Assembly (NCBI RefSeq): GCF_014192115.1
Contig: NZ_JACHXL010000001.1
Location: 960,788 to 1,024,787, forward strand
Length of the DNA: 64,000 bases
Reading direction: 5' to 3'
Source: Psychrobacter luti
Lineage (GTDB): Bacteria > Pseudomonadota > Gammaproteobacteria > Pseudomonadales > Moraxellaceae
In this document: piece after piece, positions 28,259 through 38,209 of the stretch
How positions within the stretch are numbered: the stretch's first letter is position 1
Layout: the number at the start of each line of letters is the position of its first letter
Position numbers and translations under genes: made by a program
Notes under the pieces: model-generated
What the model was told of the DNA's origin: nothing
Databases searched by the model: none
The model's input: the letters and a program-made list of their open reading frames with translations, nothing else

Positions 28259-28867
28259 CTACTTCGCATTGCTACGCTGAGAAAGCTCGCCAACCATGCC
28301 TTTATCTGCCTTGTTTTCAGCGTCTAGATTTCCAGCGCCTAAACTTTCACCAATCATTTGATTAATATCACAACTGGGACGATGCGAGTCTTCCATACGC
28401 AGGTTTTTACGCGCTAAGCCTGCATCAAAACGGCATTGCTGCATCTCATTTTTAATTTCAAGCTCAGGCACAGGGGTTGGCTTACCATTATCGTCAATTG
28501 CTACCATAGTAAAATAGCAGCTATTGGTATGGCGAATCGTACGGGCGCGAACATCTTCGGCTTCAACACGAATTCCCACTTCCATAGACGTTCTGCCGAC
28601 GTAGTTGATACTGGCTGCAAAGGTAACCAACTCGCCGACATAGATAGGCTCACGGAACATTACCTGATCGACCGATAGCGTCACGACGTAACTACCACTA
28701 TAGCGACTGGCGCAAGCATAAGCGACTTGATCAAGCATCTTGAGCAAATCACCGCCGTGCACATTGCCTATAAAGTTTGCCATATCTGGTGTCATTAACA
28801 CCGACATATATAACTCATGGTTTAAAGGTGCACTTTTGGCAGTAGAGCTGGTATTGTATTGCGACAT
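28259..28867 (-). CDS. Acyl-CoA thioesterase (hotdog fold, YciA/BFIT-like)
   Basis: 202 residues. The hotdog domain spans about residues 17-135: MANFIGNVHGGDLLKMLDQVA has the conserved HGG with the following Asp, and VTLSVDQVMFREPIYVGELV and VGRTSMEVGIRVEAED match YciA-type acyl-CoA hydrolases. A 60-residue C-terminal extension is hydrophilic and less conserved. The enzyme hydrolyses acyl-CoA to free acid and CoA. AAGGAAT stands before the ATG. It is transcribed alone. Confidence 0.9.
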   Translation of the reverse strand: MSQYNTSSTAKSAPLNHELYMSVLMTPDMANFIGNVHGGDLLKMLDQVAYACASRYSGSYVVTLSVDQVMFREPIYVGELVTFAASINYVGRTSMEVGIRVEAEDVRARTIRHTNSCYFTMVAIDDNGKPTPVPELEIKNEMQQCRFDAGLARKNLRMEDSHRPSCDINQMIGESLGAGNLDAENKADKGMVGELSQRSNAK

Positions 28868-29226
28868 AATATTCCTTACCGTTATCAGAAGCCTATCTAT
28901 TTTGAATGTCCGTTATACAGCAGCCTCTGATAAATCGCAAATAAATGCCTATTAGATGAAAATATTTATGAAAAGGTAATGATTAAACACAGTATTGGCT
29001 TGTTATTTTATTTACTGATGTATAGTTTTTATGGATATTACAATTGCTCGCTTTTAGCTAAAACCCTTGTAAAAGGGCTTATCTAGCAAGTAAAAGAACA
29101 ATCTTTACTAAATATGCAAAAAAAGCTTGACGTATTTTTTATCTTTGCTAGAATACGCCCCACTTAGCAAGAACTCGTTAGAGACTTTCTAAGCTCGCAG
29201 TAAGCAATTAAACACTTACCGCTTAT
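28868..29226. other. Intergenic region upstream of the thioesterase gene and tRNA-Asn
   Basis: About 360 bp holding the thioesterase promoter on the minus strand and the tRNA promoter on the plus strand. I see no gene in it. Confidence 0.5.
29127..29154 (+). promoter_or_regulatory. Sigma-70 promoter of tRNA-Asn
   Basis: TTGACG (-35), a 16-bp spacer and TAGAAT (-10), ending 72 bp before the mature tRNA, followed by a GC-rich CGCCCC as in stable-RNA discriminator regions. Confidence 0.75.
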
Positions 29227-29302
29227 TCTCCAATAGCTCAGTTGGTAGAGCAACGGACTGTTAATCCGTGTGTCCCTGGTTCGAGCCCAGGTTGGAGAGC
29301 CA
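29227..29302 (+). tRNA. tRNA-Asn (GTT anticodon)
   Basis: 76 bases with encoded CCA. The acceptor stem TCTCCAA pairs perfectly with TTGGAGA; the D arm has AGCTCAGTTGGTAGAGC; the anticodon loop is CTGTTAA, reading GTT; and the T arm CCTGGTTCGAGCCCAGG is canonical. It is a single tRNA gene with its own promoter and terminator. Confidence 0.98.
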
Positions 29303-29735
29303 TATTTTAGTAGTAAATTTTTTGAGTCATTTTTGATTCGATTATGGCATTTGCCAAGACCCTCATCACTTTGATGGGGGTTTTTTTATGGCTGCTTTTC
29401 CATTTTATAAATATCTAAAGCATAAAATCGTTAATCCAATATCCTTTTCTCTTAGTTCTGCAGAGCTTATAACCTCAGCTGAATTCTTAAATATATGCAA
29501 TGCATTCAAATAGATTTCGCCCTACTCACTCGACCTTCTTTAATCATCAAAACATAAAATAAAAGCATTTATACCCAGACTATTGTACGATATACCATAA
29601 ACGAGCAAACAATTTGACCCTGTAACGCTTGGCGATTAGATTGTTCGCCCCCATTATTTATTTTTATAATAAAACCTTTATACCTATATATACTGTTTAT
29701 ATTTTAACCCTTCACCATTCAAGGACTGGATTTTT
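29303..29735. other. Intergenic region after tRNA-Asn
   Basis: About 430 bp. It contains the tRNA terminator at its left end and AT-rich promoter-like DNA before the hydrolase gene. There is no direct repeat of the tRNA 3' end, so no sign of an integrated element, and no gene is seen. Confidence 0.5.
29357..29388 (+). terminator. Intrinsic terminator downstream of tRNA-Asn
   Basis: The stem CCCTCATCA/TGATGGGGG with a short loop, followed by TTTTTTT. Confidence 0.85.
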
Positions 29736-30674
29736 ATGAGTCACACTGAACAAATTACTTCCTCTGACAATACCCATTATTTACATCATAATTTTTTTGA
29801 GCCAAGCGATACTAGCACGGCGATTACTGCTACCTTGTTGATTGTGCATGGTATGGCGGAACACAGTGGACGCTATGCAGAGTTTGCGCAGTTTTTAGCA
29901 AATAACGGTATTGCGGTCGCCACTTATGATCAGCTTGGTCATGGTCAGACGGTCAAATCAGCCAGTGATTTGGGTTTTTTTGCTGAAGAGCATCCAGTAC
30001 AGTCGTTGTTAAAAGACGTTATTATCATGGCAGACAGCCTAAAGGCGCGCCATCCTAATGTACCGCATTTTGTCATGGGTCACTCGATGGGCTCGTTTAT
30101 TGTGCGTAACGTTCTCAAGCACCACGCGCAGAACTTTACTGGTGCAATTCTAATGGGCACAGCTGATGCCAATCCATTGACTAAAGTACTGCTGCCGATT
30201 AATAAAATCTTAGCAAAAGCGGCTCCTAGAAAGCCAAATACCGTGTTTGCCAACGTAATGAATAAAGTGCTCAATAGTAAGCTTGATAACCGTATTTCTG
30301 CTTCAGAGTTTGCATGGTTAAATGAAGACCCCACGGCTGTCGAAGCCTACGAAGCAGATCCCTTGACTGGCTTTGAATTTACCAATAATGGCTTTTTAAC
30401 ATTATTCACCTTAATGGACGCTGGCCTCAATAAAAACTGGGCGACAACCGTTGCCAAAGGCTTTCCTATGTTATTGGTCAGTGGTGAAAACGATCCTATT
30501 GGCGATATGGGTAAAGGCATCCGCAAAATTGCCAGCCGTTTAGAAAAACAGAACTTTAGTGATGTCGAGCTTCAGCTTTACCCGCACATGCGCCATGAAC
30601 CACTCCATGAGCAAAACAAAGCGTTGGTTTATCAAGACATCTTAGGGTGGATAACGAGCCATACTCCTAATTAA
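29736..30674 (+). CDS. Alpha/beta hydrolase, monoacylglycerol lipase/lysophospholipase-like
   Basis: 312 residues of the serine aminopeptidase S33 (Hydrolase_4) type. VHGMAEHSGRYAEFAQFL near residue 34 is the signature of monoacylglycerol lipase-like proteins, GHSMGS near 113 is the nucleophile elbow, the acid lies in SGENDPIGDMG, and the histidine in YPHMRHEPLHE. It probably hydrolyses monoacylglycerols or lysophospholipids. There is no signal peptide. AAGGACTGG precedes the ATG. It is 178 bp before dapD with no clear terminator between, so co-transcription is possible but not shown. Confidence 0.88.
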   Translation: MSHTEQITSSDNTHYLHHNFFEPSDTSTAITATLLIVHGMAEHSGRYAEFAQFLANNGIAVATYDQLGHGQTVKSASDLGFFAEEHPVQSLLKDVIIMADSLKARHPNVPHFVMGHSMGSFIVRNVLKHHAQNFTGAILMGTADANPLTKVLLPINKILAKAAPRKPNTVFANVMNKVLNSKLDNRISASEFAWLNEDPTAVEAYEADPLTGFEFTNNGFLTLFTLMDAGLNKNWATTVAKGFPMLLVSGENDPIGDMGKGIRKIASRLEKQNFSDVELQLYPHMRHEPLHEQNKALVYQDILGWITSHTPN

Positions 30675-30852
30675 TAGCGGCATTAGAAATGAATAGCAGC
30701 ACTGTTACTGGCGCTGAACTTATTTGCTAAAAGCCGCCAAATTAGCGACAATACAGCAAGCCCGTTTTTGAGTTAAAACGCTTTTATTCACTTTATTAGA
30801 ACCGCTCTTCTTACTCGCTTTTATTTACCTTCCATCAATTTTAGGAATATTT

Positions 30853-31674
30853 ATGTCATTGCAACAAACCATTGAACAAGCCTTTGAAAATCGTAACGAA
30901 TATAGCCCAGCAACCATGCCAAAAGACGTACGCGATGCCATCAACGAAGTGCTTGAGCAACTGGACAACGGTAGCTTGCGTGTGGCAGAGAAAAAAGATG
31001 GCGAATGGGTGGTCAATCAGTGGGCTAAAAAAGCGGTTTTATTATCATTCCGTTTAAATGATAACTATGTCCAAGCTGCGGGCGAACACGTGCAGTTCTA
31101 TGACAAAGTACCCACGAAGTTTGCCAACTGGACAGAAGCGCAATTTAAAGAAGCTGGCGTACGCGTGGTACCACCAGCGGTTGCCCGTAAAGGCTCATAC
31201 ATCGCAGCCGGTGCCGTATTGATGCCATCGTATGTCAATATTGGCGCTTATGTCGACCAAGGCGCGATGGTAGATACGTGGGCAACAGTCGGCTCATGTG
31301 CCCAAATCGGTAAAAATGTACATTTATCAGGCGGCGTCGGTATCGGTGGTGTCTTAGAACCTCTGCAAGCCAATCCAACGATTATCGAAGACAACTGCTT
31401 CATCGGTGCGCGCTCTGAAATCGTTGAAGGCGTGATTGTAGAAGAAGGTTCAGTGATTTCTATGGGTGTGTTTATTGGGCAATCAACGCGCATTTATGAC
31501 CGCGAAACGGGTGAGATTCATCGCGGCCGTGTGCCAGCTGGATCAGTCGTTGTACCGGGTAGCTTGCCATCAGAAGACGGCACGCACAGTTTATACGCCG
31601 CTATTATCGTGAAAAAAGTCGATGCGCAAACCCGTGCTAAAACATCAGTCAATGAGTTATTACGTTTAGCCTAA
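30853..31674 (+). CDS. dapD: 2,3,4,5-tetrahydropyridine-2,6-dicarboxylate N-succinyltransferase
   Basis: 273 residues, the standard DapD length (E. coli 274). The N-terminal helical domain ([14 protein letters not shown]) is followed by the left-handed beta-helix of hexapeptide repeats ([20 protein letters not shown] onward), with [14 protein letters not shown] and the C-terminal [10 protein letters not shown]. It transfers succinyl from succinyl-CoA to tetrahydrodipicolinate in lysine and diaminopimelate synthesis. AGGAATATTT before the ATG supports the start. Confidence 0.97.
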   Translation: MSLQQTIEQAFENRNEYSPATMPKDVRDAINEVLEQLDNGSLRVAEKKDGEWVVNQWAKKAVLLSFRLNDNYVQAAGEHVQFYDKVPTKFANWTEAQFKEAGVRVVPPAVARKGSYIAAGAVLMPSYVNIGAYVDQGAMVDTWATVGSCAQIGKNVHLSGGVGIGGVLEPLQANPTIIEDNCFIGARSEIVEGVIVEEGSVISMGVFIGQSTRIYDRETGEIHRGRVPAGSVVVPGSLPSEDGTHSLYAAIIVKKVDAQTRAKTSVNELLRLA

Positions 31675-31722
31675 TGCTTTATTTATTACGTTTTAATCAT
31701 TACATTAATTGTTTTTATCATC

Positions 31723-31755
31723 AAAGATGCTGGGGTTGACTCTAGCATCTTTTTT
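31723..31755 (+). terminator. Intrinsic terminator of dapD
   Basis: AAAGATGCT pairs with AGCATCTTT around a 12-base loop, followed by T's. Confidence 0.8.
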
Positions 31756-31928
31756 AATGCTTTATGCCAAGTTAATAGCAACTTAATGGCAAGTTTAATG
31801 TAAGACATTACGTTATAATCTTTATCTCGTTTGGACACTGAAATTCCTAGCATTAGACAGATTATTAAACCTTTTTTATTTGATAAATGCTCACGGCATT
31901 ATCAATCTCTAACCGTATTTGACATATT

Positions 31929-32669
31929 ATGAGTGAATTATCTTTACGCACATCATTGATTCCTGTCACCGACCCTGAAGCAGGCTTACGTTTGACCGAG
32001 ATTTTTTATTCCCTGCAAGGTGAAGCACTGACATCAGGCTTACCAACGATATTTGTACGCTTGACCGGCTGTCCGCTGCGCTGCGTCTATTGTGATACCG
32101 AATACGCTTTTAGTGGCGGTGAACGTCAGTCGCTAGAAGCCATTATCACTACCATCAAAGGTTATTCTTGTAAGCGTATCTGCTTAACCGGCGGTGAGCC
32201 ATTAGCGCAGCCGAATGCCATTGAATTAATGCAGCGTTTATTGAATGACGGTTATGAGATATCGCTTGAAACGGCAGGGGCGCTGACGGTAGAAAATGTA
32301 CCACCCGCGGTCAGCAAAGTGATGGATCTTAAAACGCCAAGCTCAGGTGAAGTCGACAAGAATCTTTGGTCAAATCTCGACTATCTGACTCAACATGACC
32401 AAATCAAGTTTGTCATTATGAACCGCGGCGATTATGAGTGGGCGAAAGAAAAACTGCTTGCGCATCAGCTGGATAAATTGGTTGGTACGGTTTGGTTTTC
32501 ACCGATGTTTAATGTCGCAGAAGAGGTAGCCGATAGTGAAGCAATGAGCAGCCCTGAGGTACCCATATTGGCACGTGAGCTGGCTGAATGGATGCTAGCA
32601 GACGCATTACCGGTACGTTTTCAATTGCAATTACATAAGATTATTTGGGCCGATGCCAAAGGTAAATAA
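31929..32669 (+). CDS. queE: 7-carboxy-7-deazaguanine synthase
   Basis: 246 residues. IFYSLQGEALTSGLPTIFVR and the radical SAM motif CPLRCVYCD (C-x3-C-x2-C) identify QueE, which makes the 7-deazaguanine core in queuosine synthesis from carboxy-tetrahydropterin. CLTGGEPLAQPNA is the SAM-binding GGE motif, and VMDLKTPSSGE a conserved later segment. No other que genes adjoin here. The ATG has no strong ribosome-binding site in front. Confidence 0.95.
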   Translation: MSELSLRTSLIPVTDPEAGLRLTEIFYSLQGEALTSGLPTIFVRLTGCPLRCVYCDTEYAFSGGERQSLEAIITTIKGYSCKRICLTGGEPLAQPNAIELMQRLLNDGYEISLETAGALTVENVPPAVSKVMDLKTPSSGEVDKNLWSNLDYLTQHDQIKFVIMNRGDYEWAKEKLLAHQLDKLVGTVWFSPMFNVAEEVADSEAMSSPEVPILARELAEWMLADALPVRFQLQLHKIIWADAKGK

Positions 32670-32766
32670 CCGTCTAATATCTGCATAAGTCATGCAAAAC
32701 GACAGTCCAAGTAGATAAGATAAATACACTCTAAATAGCTAACGAGCCAACTGCAAGGACGCATGA

Positions 32767-33876
32767 ATGGTCAAACTGATTTTATTGGGCTTATTGGCGG
32801 GAGCCTTTTTTAGCTCGACATTTATTTTAAATGAGATGATGAGTAATGCCGGTGGTCACTGGTTTTGGTCAGCGAGCTTACGCTATGTCTTTATGTGGCT
32901 GATTATCACCGCCATTATTATCCTTCAACATGGCTTTGGTCGTATTCAAGAGCTGATGACCATTTTTCGTCAGCATTGGGGCTTTTGGTGCATTACCGGC
33001 AGTATTGGCTTTGGGTTATTTTATGCAGGCATTTGCTATGCTGGCGACCATGTTTCAGGTTGGGTGGTTGCCGCAACTTTTATGTTTACCGTGGTAACCA
33101 GCCTACTTGTCCTACTGGCATTTGGGCAGCGCTTCGATAAAAAGTTCATTATTTATGCGCTGTTGGTCTTTATTGGGGTGGTATTGGTCAATGTCAGCGA
33201 AGGCTTGCGCGCTTCTGCCATAACCGATACCAATAGCGCACCGATGGCTGATATGCTGCTTTATGGTGCCCTTCCTGCATTAATCGCCGCCTTCAGTTAC
33301 CCAATCGGCAATCAGCTGGTCTGGCAAGTGTCGCTTAACGCTCGCAAACATAGCGCTGAGCAACAACTGGCTCATGACAATCTTCAACTAAATGACTCTG
33401 ATACTGATATTGGCAATTCTACCCAGCGCGTCATTACCGAAGCTCCTATATTACCTATCGATAGACAGTCTGCGTCACGCCTGCAAAATTTTATTGCCTG
33501 CATTCCTGCTATCCAAACGACACTCTTACAAAACGCGTTTAACAAAGTCTGGCTAATGACCCTTGGTAGCTTTCCATTTTGGATAGTTTTAGGCGTGCTC
33601 TTACATCCTGAGCCACCCGCAACCACACAAATATTTAATACTTTGCTAGTCGCACTGTTGGCTGGGGTGACTGCGACGAGCATATTTCTTTATGCACGTG
33701 AACAAGCGGTAACCTCAAGTGAGGTAGCAGGCGTTGACTCGACCCAAGCCAGCGAGGTAATCTTTGCTTTAATTGGCGGTATACTATTGTTGAATAACAC
33801 GATACCCTCAGCATTGGGATTGGTCGGTATTGGGCTAATTATGCTAGGGCTTATATTGTTTGCAAAAGACGGTTGA
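32767..33876 (+). CDS. DMT-superfamily multidrug-efflux-like transporter
   Basis: 369 residues with about ten membrane helices, resembling the 'putative multidrug resistance efflux transporter' branch of the drug/metabolite transporter superfamily (LLGLLAGAFFSSTFILNEMM at the N-terminus). A hydrophilic loop of about 50 residues (190-240, Asp/Gln-rich) splits the two halves, longer than is usual in this superfamily. AAGGA is well placed before the ATG. Only 14 bp separate it from the following TRIC gene, so the two are probably co-transcribed. The substrate is unknown. Confidence 0.82.
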   Translation: MVKLILLGLLAGAFFSSTFILNEMMSNAGGHWFWSASLRYVFMWLIITAIIILQHGFGRIQELMTIFRQHWGFWCITGSIGFGLFYAGICYAGDHVSGWVVAATFMFTVVTSLLVLLAFGQRFDKKFIIYALLVFIGVVLVNVSEGLRASAITDTNSAPMADMLLYGALPALIAAFSYPIGNQLVWQVSLNARKHSAEQQLAHDNLQLNDSDTDIGNSTQRVITEAPILPIDRQSASRLQNFIACIPAIQTTLLQNAFNKVWLMTLGSFPFWIVLGVLLHPEPPATTQIFNTLLVALLAGVTATSIFLYAREQAVTSSEVAGVDSTQASEVIFALIGGILLLNNTIPSALGLVGIGLIMLGLILFAKDG

Positions 33877-33890
33877 GGCTCAAATAAATC

Positions 33891-34526
33891 ATGATAAGTA
33901 ACTTTATTTTTCCTGATATTCTACTGTATTTATTAGATATGGTTGGCGTTATTGCTTGTGCCATTGCGGGCACTTTGCTTGCGCAGCATAAAGGCTTTGA
34001 TATTGCTGGCTGTATTTTAGTTTCTATGGTCAATGCCATTGGCGGCGGTACATTACGTGACATGGCGCTCGATCGCCATCCGCTATTTTGGATGACTGAC
34101 CTTAACTATGTCATCGTCATTACCGTTACCTCGCTTATTCTACAAATTTTCTTTCATCTGTATCATAAGATTGATAAAGCGCTTAAGTTCTTTGATGCGA
34201 TTGGGCTGGCGGCTTTTAGTGTGATTGGTTTTAAAGTGGCTTTGGCGCAAGATGTATCGCCAGTTATTGCAGTTATGATGGGCGTTTGGACGGCGATTAT
34301 CGGTGGCTTATTACGTGATATTATCTGTAATGAGATACCTCTACTGCTACAGCGCGAGATTTATATCACCGCCAGTATCGCAGGGTCTGTGACGTATTTA
34401 GTGCTTGATTACTGGGGTGTTGATGCTATTACCAATGAGTTTATGATGTTATTTATTATCTTTGCCGTGCGTATGCTGGCGCTTAAATTCGATTGGCATC
34501 TGCCTTCGATTCGTTTGGTTGATTAA
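33891..34526 (+). CDS. TRIC-type cation channel family protein (YicG/UPF0126), copy 1
   Basis: 211 residues with seven membrane helices built from two similar halves. Each half has the hallmark glycine motif: AIGGGTLRDMALDRHPLFWM near residue 43 and AIIGGLLRDIICNEIPLLL near 133. Bacterial relatives are trimeric cation channels structurally like eukaryotic TRIC; the physiological role is unknown. It follows the DMT gene by 14 bp and is followed by a paralogue. Confidence 0.9.
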   Translation: MISNFIFPDILLYLLDMVGVIACAIAGTLLAQHKGFDIAGCILVSMVNAIGGGTLRDMALDRHPLFWMTDLNYVIVITVTSLILQIFFHLYHKIDKALKFFDAIGLAAFSVIGFKVALAQDVSPVIAVMMGVWTAIIGGLLRDIICNEIPLLLQREIYITASIAGSVTYLVLDYWGVDAITNEFMMLFIIFAVRMLALKFDWHLPSIRLVD

Positions 34527-34600
34527 CGGTTTAGCCGATTTTCATGATTAGCGAAGAAAACATCAGTATTTTAATATCAGTGCTTTAATGAGAAAAACTC

Positions 34601-35263
34601 ATGCTCACCATCGCTTTAGATTCCGAATTGATTACTACTTTTGACCCGCGCTCGCTGATTTATCTGTTTGATATGATTGGGATTGTCGCTTGTAGTATTT
34701 CAGGCACGATACTAGCCAAGCATAAGAACTTTGATGTCTTTGGCTGCTTATTGGTATCGATTGTGACTGCCATCGGCGGCGGTACGGTGCGCGATGTGAT
34801 TTTGGATCGTCATCCGCTGTTTTGGATGGTAGACATGAGTTATTTGACGGTTATTACCATCTCTTCGTTGGTGATGCAGATATTCTTTCATCCCAACTCT
34901 AGGCGCGTTGATAAATTTCTCAAGCTCTCCGATACCATTGGGCTATCAGCCTTTACCTTAATCGGCATCAAAGTTGCTGATAGTATGGGCGCCAATGTGC
35001 CGGTGGCATTATTACTCGGGGTAATTACGATTATTGTCGGCGGTATCATCCGCGATATGATTTGTAACGAGATTCCGCTGGTGCTACAGCAAGAGATTTA
35101 TATTACCGCTGCGTTAACGGGCGGTATCCTCTACTTTGCGCTGCACAATCTTGGCGTGACCGCTTGGATTGCTGATATCTTGGCAATGGCGACGATTTTC
35201 ACCTTGCGTATGCTTGCCATTCGTTATGACTGGCAATTTCCAACCATTGAATGGAAATATTAG
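34601..35263 (+). CDS. TRIC-type cation channel family protein, copy 2
   Basis: 220 residues, a clear paralogue of the preceding gene: AIGGGTVRDVILDRHPLFWM and IIVGGIIRDMICNEIPLVL occupy the same positions, and the N- and C-termini (FDMIGIVACSISGTILAKHK, LAIRYDWQFPTIEW) also align. It starts 74 bp after copy 1 with GAGAAA upstream. The pair looks like an old tandem duplication, since the sequences differ at many positions. Two different copies could form distinct channels or mixed trimers. Confidence 0.9.
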   Translation: MLTIALDSELITTFDPRSLIYLFDMIGIVACSISGTILAKHKNFDVFGCLLVSIVTAIGGGTVRDVILDRHPLFWMVDMSYLTVITISSLVMQIFFHPNSRRVDKFLKLSDTIGLSAFTLIGIKVADSMGANVPVALLLGVITIIVGGIIRDMICNEIPLVLQQEIYITAALTGGILYFALHNLGVTAWIADILAMATIFTLRMLAIRYDWQFPTIEWKY

Positions 35264-35332
35264 AGCATGAAAGTATGCAAATGTTAAACGCTAACTATTA
35301 TAAGCACCGTTACTGTCGATACCATCAAACTA

Positions 35333-37165
35333 CTAGCTCGCTTCTACCGTCTCTTTTACTAACGCCAAATCTTTGACCATCAACTGCAAGCTCTGTTTGC
35401 CGTTCCACTCGTTAATGTCTAGCTGGAATAATAAATGCACTTTTTCGGCGCGGTAATCCCAAGCACTGCTATCAAAATTGAATTGGATTGCTTCAATTGG
35501 ATATTGCACATCAGGATAACGTAGTGATAATTTAAGATGTTTGTCTTTTAATATCTTAAAGTTTAATACCTCAAATACACCGTCAAATATCGGCGGCGCA
35601 AATCCATGACCCCAGATACTGGCATTGGCTAAATGCTCCGCAAACCATAAGCTAAAGTCACCCGCTTGTAGTGCTCCATCGGTAAATTTTTGCTCGGCAA
35701 AGACTTCATCATCCATCTGTGCCATCACTTCGTTAAACGCGCTCACAAAACCATCAAAGTTGCGACGTTTAATGGTTAAACCTGCTGCCATCGCATGACC
35801 ACCAAAATGGCTGATTAAATCAGGATAACGTTCGGCCACTTGCTCAATCGCATCACGAATATGTACGCCTGCAATAGAGCGCGCCGAGCCTTTGATGGCA
35901 TCGTCGTCACCTGTACGTTCTGTATCGGCTGGCGCAAAGACGATACTGGGCAGATAGTGGCTTTCTTTTAAACGTCCAGCGACGATACCGATAACGCCTT
36001 GATGCCAATCGTCTTGATATAAAATAATACTGCGGTTTTGATTATTAACAGTTGGCTTCTTAGTTTTAGGCTGAATAAGATTTTCACCGCTCTCGTCAGC
36101 AGCAGTATTCACATCATTTTCAACAGCAGCTAACGCTTGCACAATGTTATCTGCTTGCGCGCGCATCTCACCCTCGACATGGCGGCGCGTACGGTTAAGC
36201 TGTTCAAGCTCCTGCGCCAGACGCTGTGCGGTGCTCCAATCATCGGTTAATAAGCACTCGATACCGATGCGCATATTATCCATACGTCCAGCGGCATTGA
36301 TACGTGGACCTAAAACAAAACCGAAGTCCTGTGCCTGTAATTGCTTAGGGTCACGACCTGCTTGTTCAAGCAATGCCAATATACCGAGCGAACAGCGACC
36401 TTGACGAATGGCGTTCAGGCCATGGTGGACTAAAATGCGATTATTTTTATCGAGTACGCCCACATCGGCAATCGTCCCAAGTGCCACTAAATCCAAATAT
36501 TGGCTGACTTGCACGCTAGATTTTCCTGCTTCGCGGCGTAATTTTGCCAAGCGTCCCAGCACATAAAACGCTACCCCCACCCCTACCAATGCCTTACTGC
36601 TAAAGTGACAGCTGAGCTGATTGGGATTGACCACTGCTTCTGCGGGCGGTGTTTCTTTAGTGGTTAGGTGATGGTCAGTGATAATGACCGTGATGCCATC
36701 AGCTTGCGCGCGCGCCACCCCTTCGTGACTCGAGATACCATTATCTACCGTCACAATCATGTCGGGATTATAGGTCTTGATACCTAACTCGACAATCTCT
36801 GGCGTCAGACCATAGCCATATTTAAAACGGTCAGGTACTAAAAAATCAACGACTGCGCCCATCTTTGTTAGCGCACGCATCATCAATGCGGTACTGGTTG
36901 CCCCATCGCAGTCAAAATCCCCAACGATTAAGATACGCTGACCTTCATCGATAGCGACATCTAATAGACGCACTGCTTCGGTGACGCCATGCAGCATCTC
37001 GGCTGGCAATAGACCAGACAGTCCTGTGTCGAGCTCATCAGGCGCAGTGATACCACGACCGGCATAAAGCCTAGCAAGGGTAAGGGATTGGGCGGCAAGT
37101 GGTTGCAACGCGGCGGGCAACTCGTCGATGCGAGTGCTGGTATAACGAGGGGTTAAATTTAGCAT
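35333..37165 (-). CDS. recJ: Single-stranded-DNA-specific exonuclease RecJ
   Basis: 610 residues (E. coli 577). The DHH-family motifs are complete: VGDFDCDGATSTA (motif I), VTVDNGISSHEG (II), IITDHHLT (III) and VALGTIADVGVL (IV). The DHHA1 domain has SHFGGHAMAAGLTI. An insertion of about 35 polar residues (near 350-385, containing ENDVNTAADESGEN) lies between the catalytic domains. RecJ degrades single-stranded DNA 5' to 3' in RecFOR recombination, mismatch repair and base excision repair. It is transcribed alone. Confidence 0.97.
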   Translation of the reverse strand: MLNLTPRYTSTRIDELPAALQPLAAQSLTLARLYAGRGITAPDELDTGLSGLLPAEMLHGVTEAVRLLDVAIDEGQRILIVGDFDCDGATSTALMMRALTKMGAVVDFLVPDRFKYGYGLTPEIVELGIKTYNPDMIVTVDNGISSHEGVARAQADGITVIITDHHLTTKETPPAEAVVNPNQLSCHFSSKALVGVGVAFYVLGRLAKLRREAGKSSVQVSQYLDLVALGTIADVGVLDKNNRILVHHGLNAIRQGRCSLGILALLEQAGRDPKQLQAQDFGFVLGPRINAAGRMDNMRIGIECLLTDDWSTAQRLAQELEQLNRTRRHVEGEMRAQADNIVQALAAVENDVNTAADESGENLIQPKTKKPTVNNQNRSIILYQDDWHQGVIGIVAGRLKESHYLPSIVFAPADTERTGDDDAIKGSARSIAGVHIRDAIEQVAERYPDLISHFGGHAMAAGLTIKRRNFDGFVSAFNEVMAQMDDEVFAEQKFTDGALQAGDFSLWFAEHLANASIWGHGFAPPIFDGVFEVLNFKILKDKHLKLSLRYPDVQYPIEAIQFNFDSSAWDYRAEKVHLLFQLDINEWNGKQSLQLMVKDLALVKETVEAS

Positions 37166-37515
37166 GTTGGTATTCTACTGGCTTTGGCAGATAGCCACAA
37201 TGGTAATTTTTAGCGCTATCGTCTAGGTTTAGCGATTGCGTCGCTGCGTCTAATGGCGTAATTTATATTCTACGTAATTGTATGTTAAAAAACTATATAT
37301 GGCTTATTTTAAAATTCCTCATTGCTAATCTGTTACTTTTTTACAAAAACGGTGCAGAGTGACTGTAATTTTCTGCATTTTGCTACAAAGGAATGATTGT
37401 ACAAGGCTTATAAATACATAAAATGGTAAACATCTAAGAACTTATAAGATACTTATCAATTTTGCTTTTACTATAATCACTATTTTCTGTTTGTTAAACA
37501 TTTTAAGGACGCTTT
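37166..37515. other. Intergenic region between recJ and DUF697-like gene
   Basis: 350 bp between divergent genes. A TATAAT at 37472 is the likely -10 box of the plus-strand gene, and TTAAGGACG is its ribosome-binding site. Nothing else is recognised. Confidence 0.5.
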
Positions 37516-38031
37516 ATGAAAACCACTCCCCTTGTTGAAAAACTGCCTAATACCATCGACCCAAATTTAGACCTTGAGAAAGTTAAAAAAGACTGTGAAA
37601 AGCTGGTTAAAAAACGCGCCAAACTGTCAGCGGGTGTTGCCATCGTTCCAGTACCATTTTTTGACGTGGCAGTTGATGCCAGCATGCTGACCATGCTGTT
37701 ACCTGAGATTAGCGAACGTTTTGGTTTGATTGAAGGACGTCAATCTGCCATCGACTTGGAATCACGCGCCATTCATTGGGCAGCGCTAAAAGACCGTACC
37801 GTTGACTTTGCAGGCTTAATGGCAACACGTGGTATCGTGAAAAAGACCGTTCAAGGCTTTGGTGGTCGTATTGCAGCCAAGCAAGTAACTAAATTTATCC
37901 CGCTTGGCGGACAAATGGTTGCAGCAACGATAGGTTATATGATTTTCAAAAAAATCGCCACCGACCATATCAATGAATGCTATAACTTGGCAAAAGACAT
38001 CCAGCAGAAGCAACATGGTAAAAATGTCTAA
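37516..38031 (+). CDS. DUF697-like small membrane-associated protein
   Basis: 171 residues. The segment AIVPVPFFDVAVDASMLTMLLPEISERFG near residue 43 and the C-terminal FIPLGGQMVAATIGYMIFKKIA near 127 resemble DUF697, a domain with membrane-inserting helices found with GTPases. The N-terminal 40 residues are charged and helical. No GTPase domain is fused or adjacent. The function is unknown and the family call tentative. Confidence 0.65.
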   Translation: MKTTPLVEKLPNTIDPNLDLEKVKKDCEKLVKKRAKLSAGVAIVPVPFFDVAVDASMLTMLLPEISERFGLIEGRQSAIDLESRAIHWAALKDRTVDFAGLMATRGIVKKTVQGFGGRIAAKQVTKFIPLGGQMVAATIGYMIFKKIATDHINECYNLAKDIQQKQHGKNV

Positions 38032-38113
38032 AAGCATTTAACAAAGACATGAAGTTTTAGTCGAGAATTCAAAGCTTAACAAATGGCTAATAAATTAATA
38101 ACGCGCTAAAAAC

Positions 38114-38147
38114 AAACCCAGCTAAGAAGCTCTTAGCTGGGTTTTTT
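38114..38147. terminator. Bidirectional intrinsic terminator
   Basis: The stem AAACCCAGCTAAGA/TCTTAGCTGGGTTT around AGC, with T-runs on both strands, between convergent genes. Confidence 0.9.
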
Positions 38148-38209
38148 ATTTAAATTTAATTAAGCAGTATATTACGGCAAACTTCTAGCTACTTTTTTAC
38201 ACAAAACTT

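Noticed and set aside
29227..29302. tRNA-Asn as an integration site
   Set aside because: No integrase gene nearby and no direct repeat of the tRNA 3' end in the following region.
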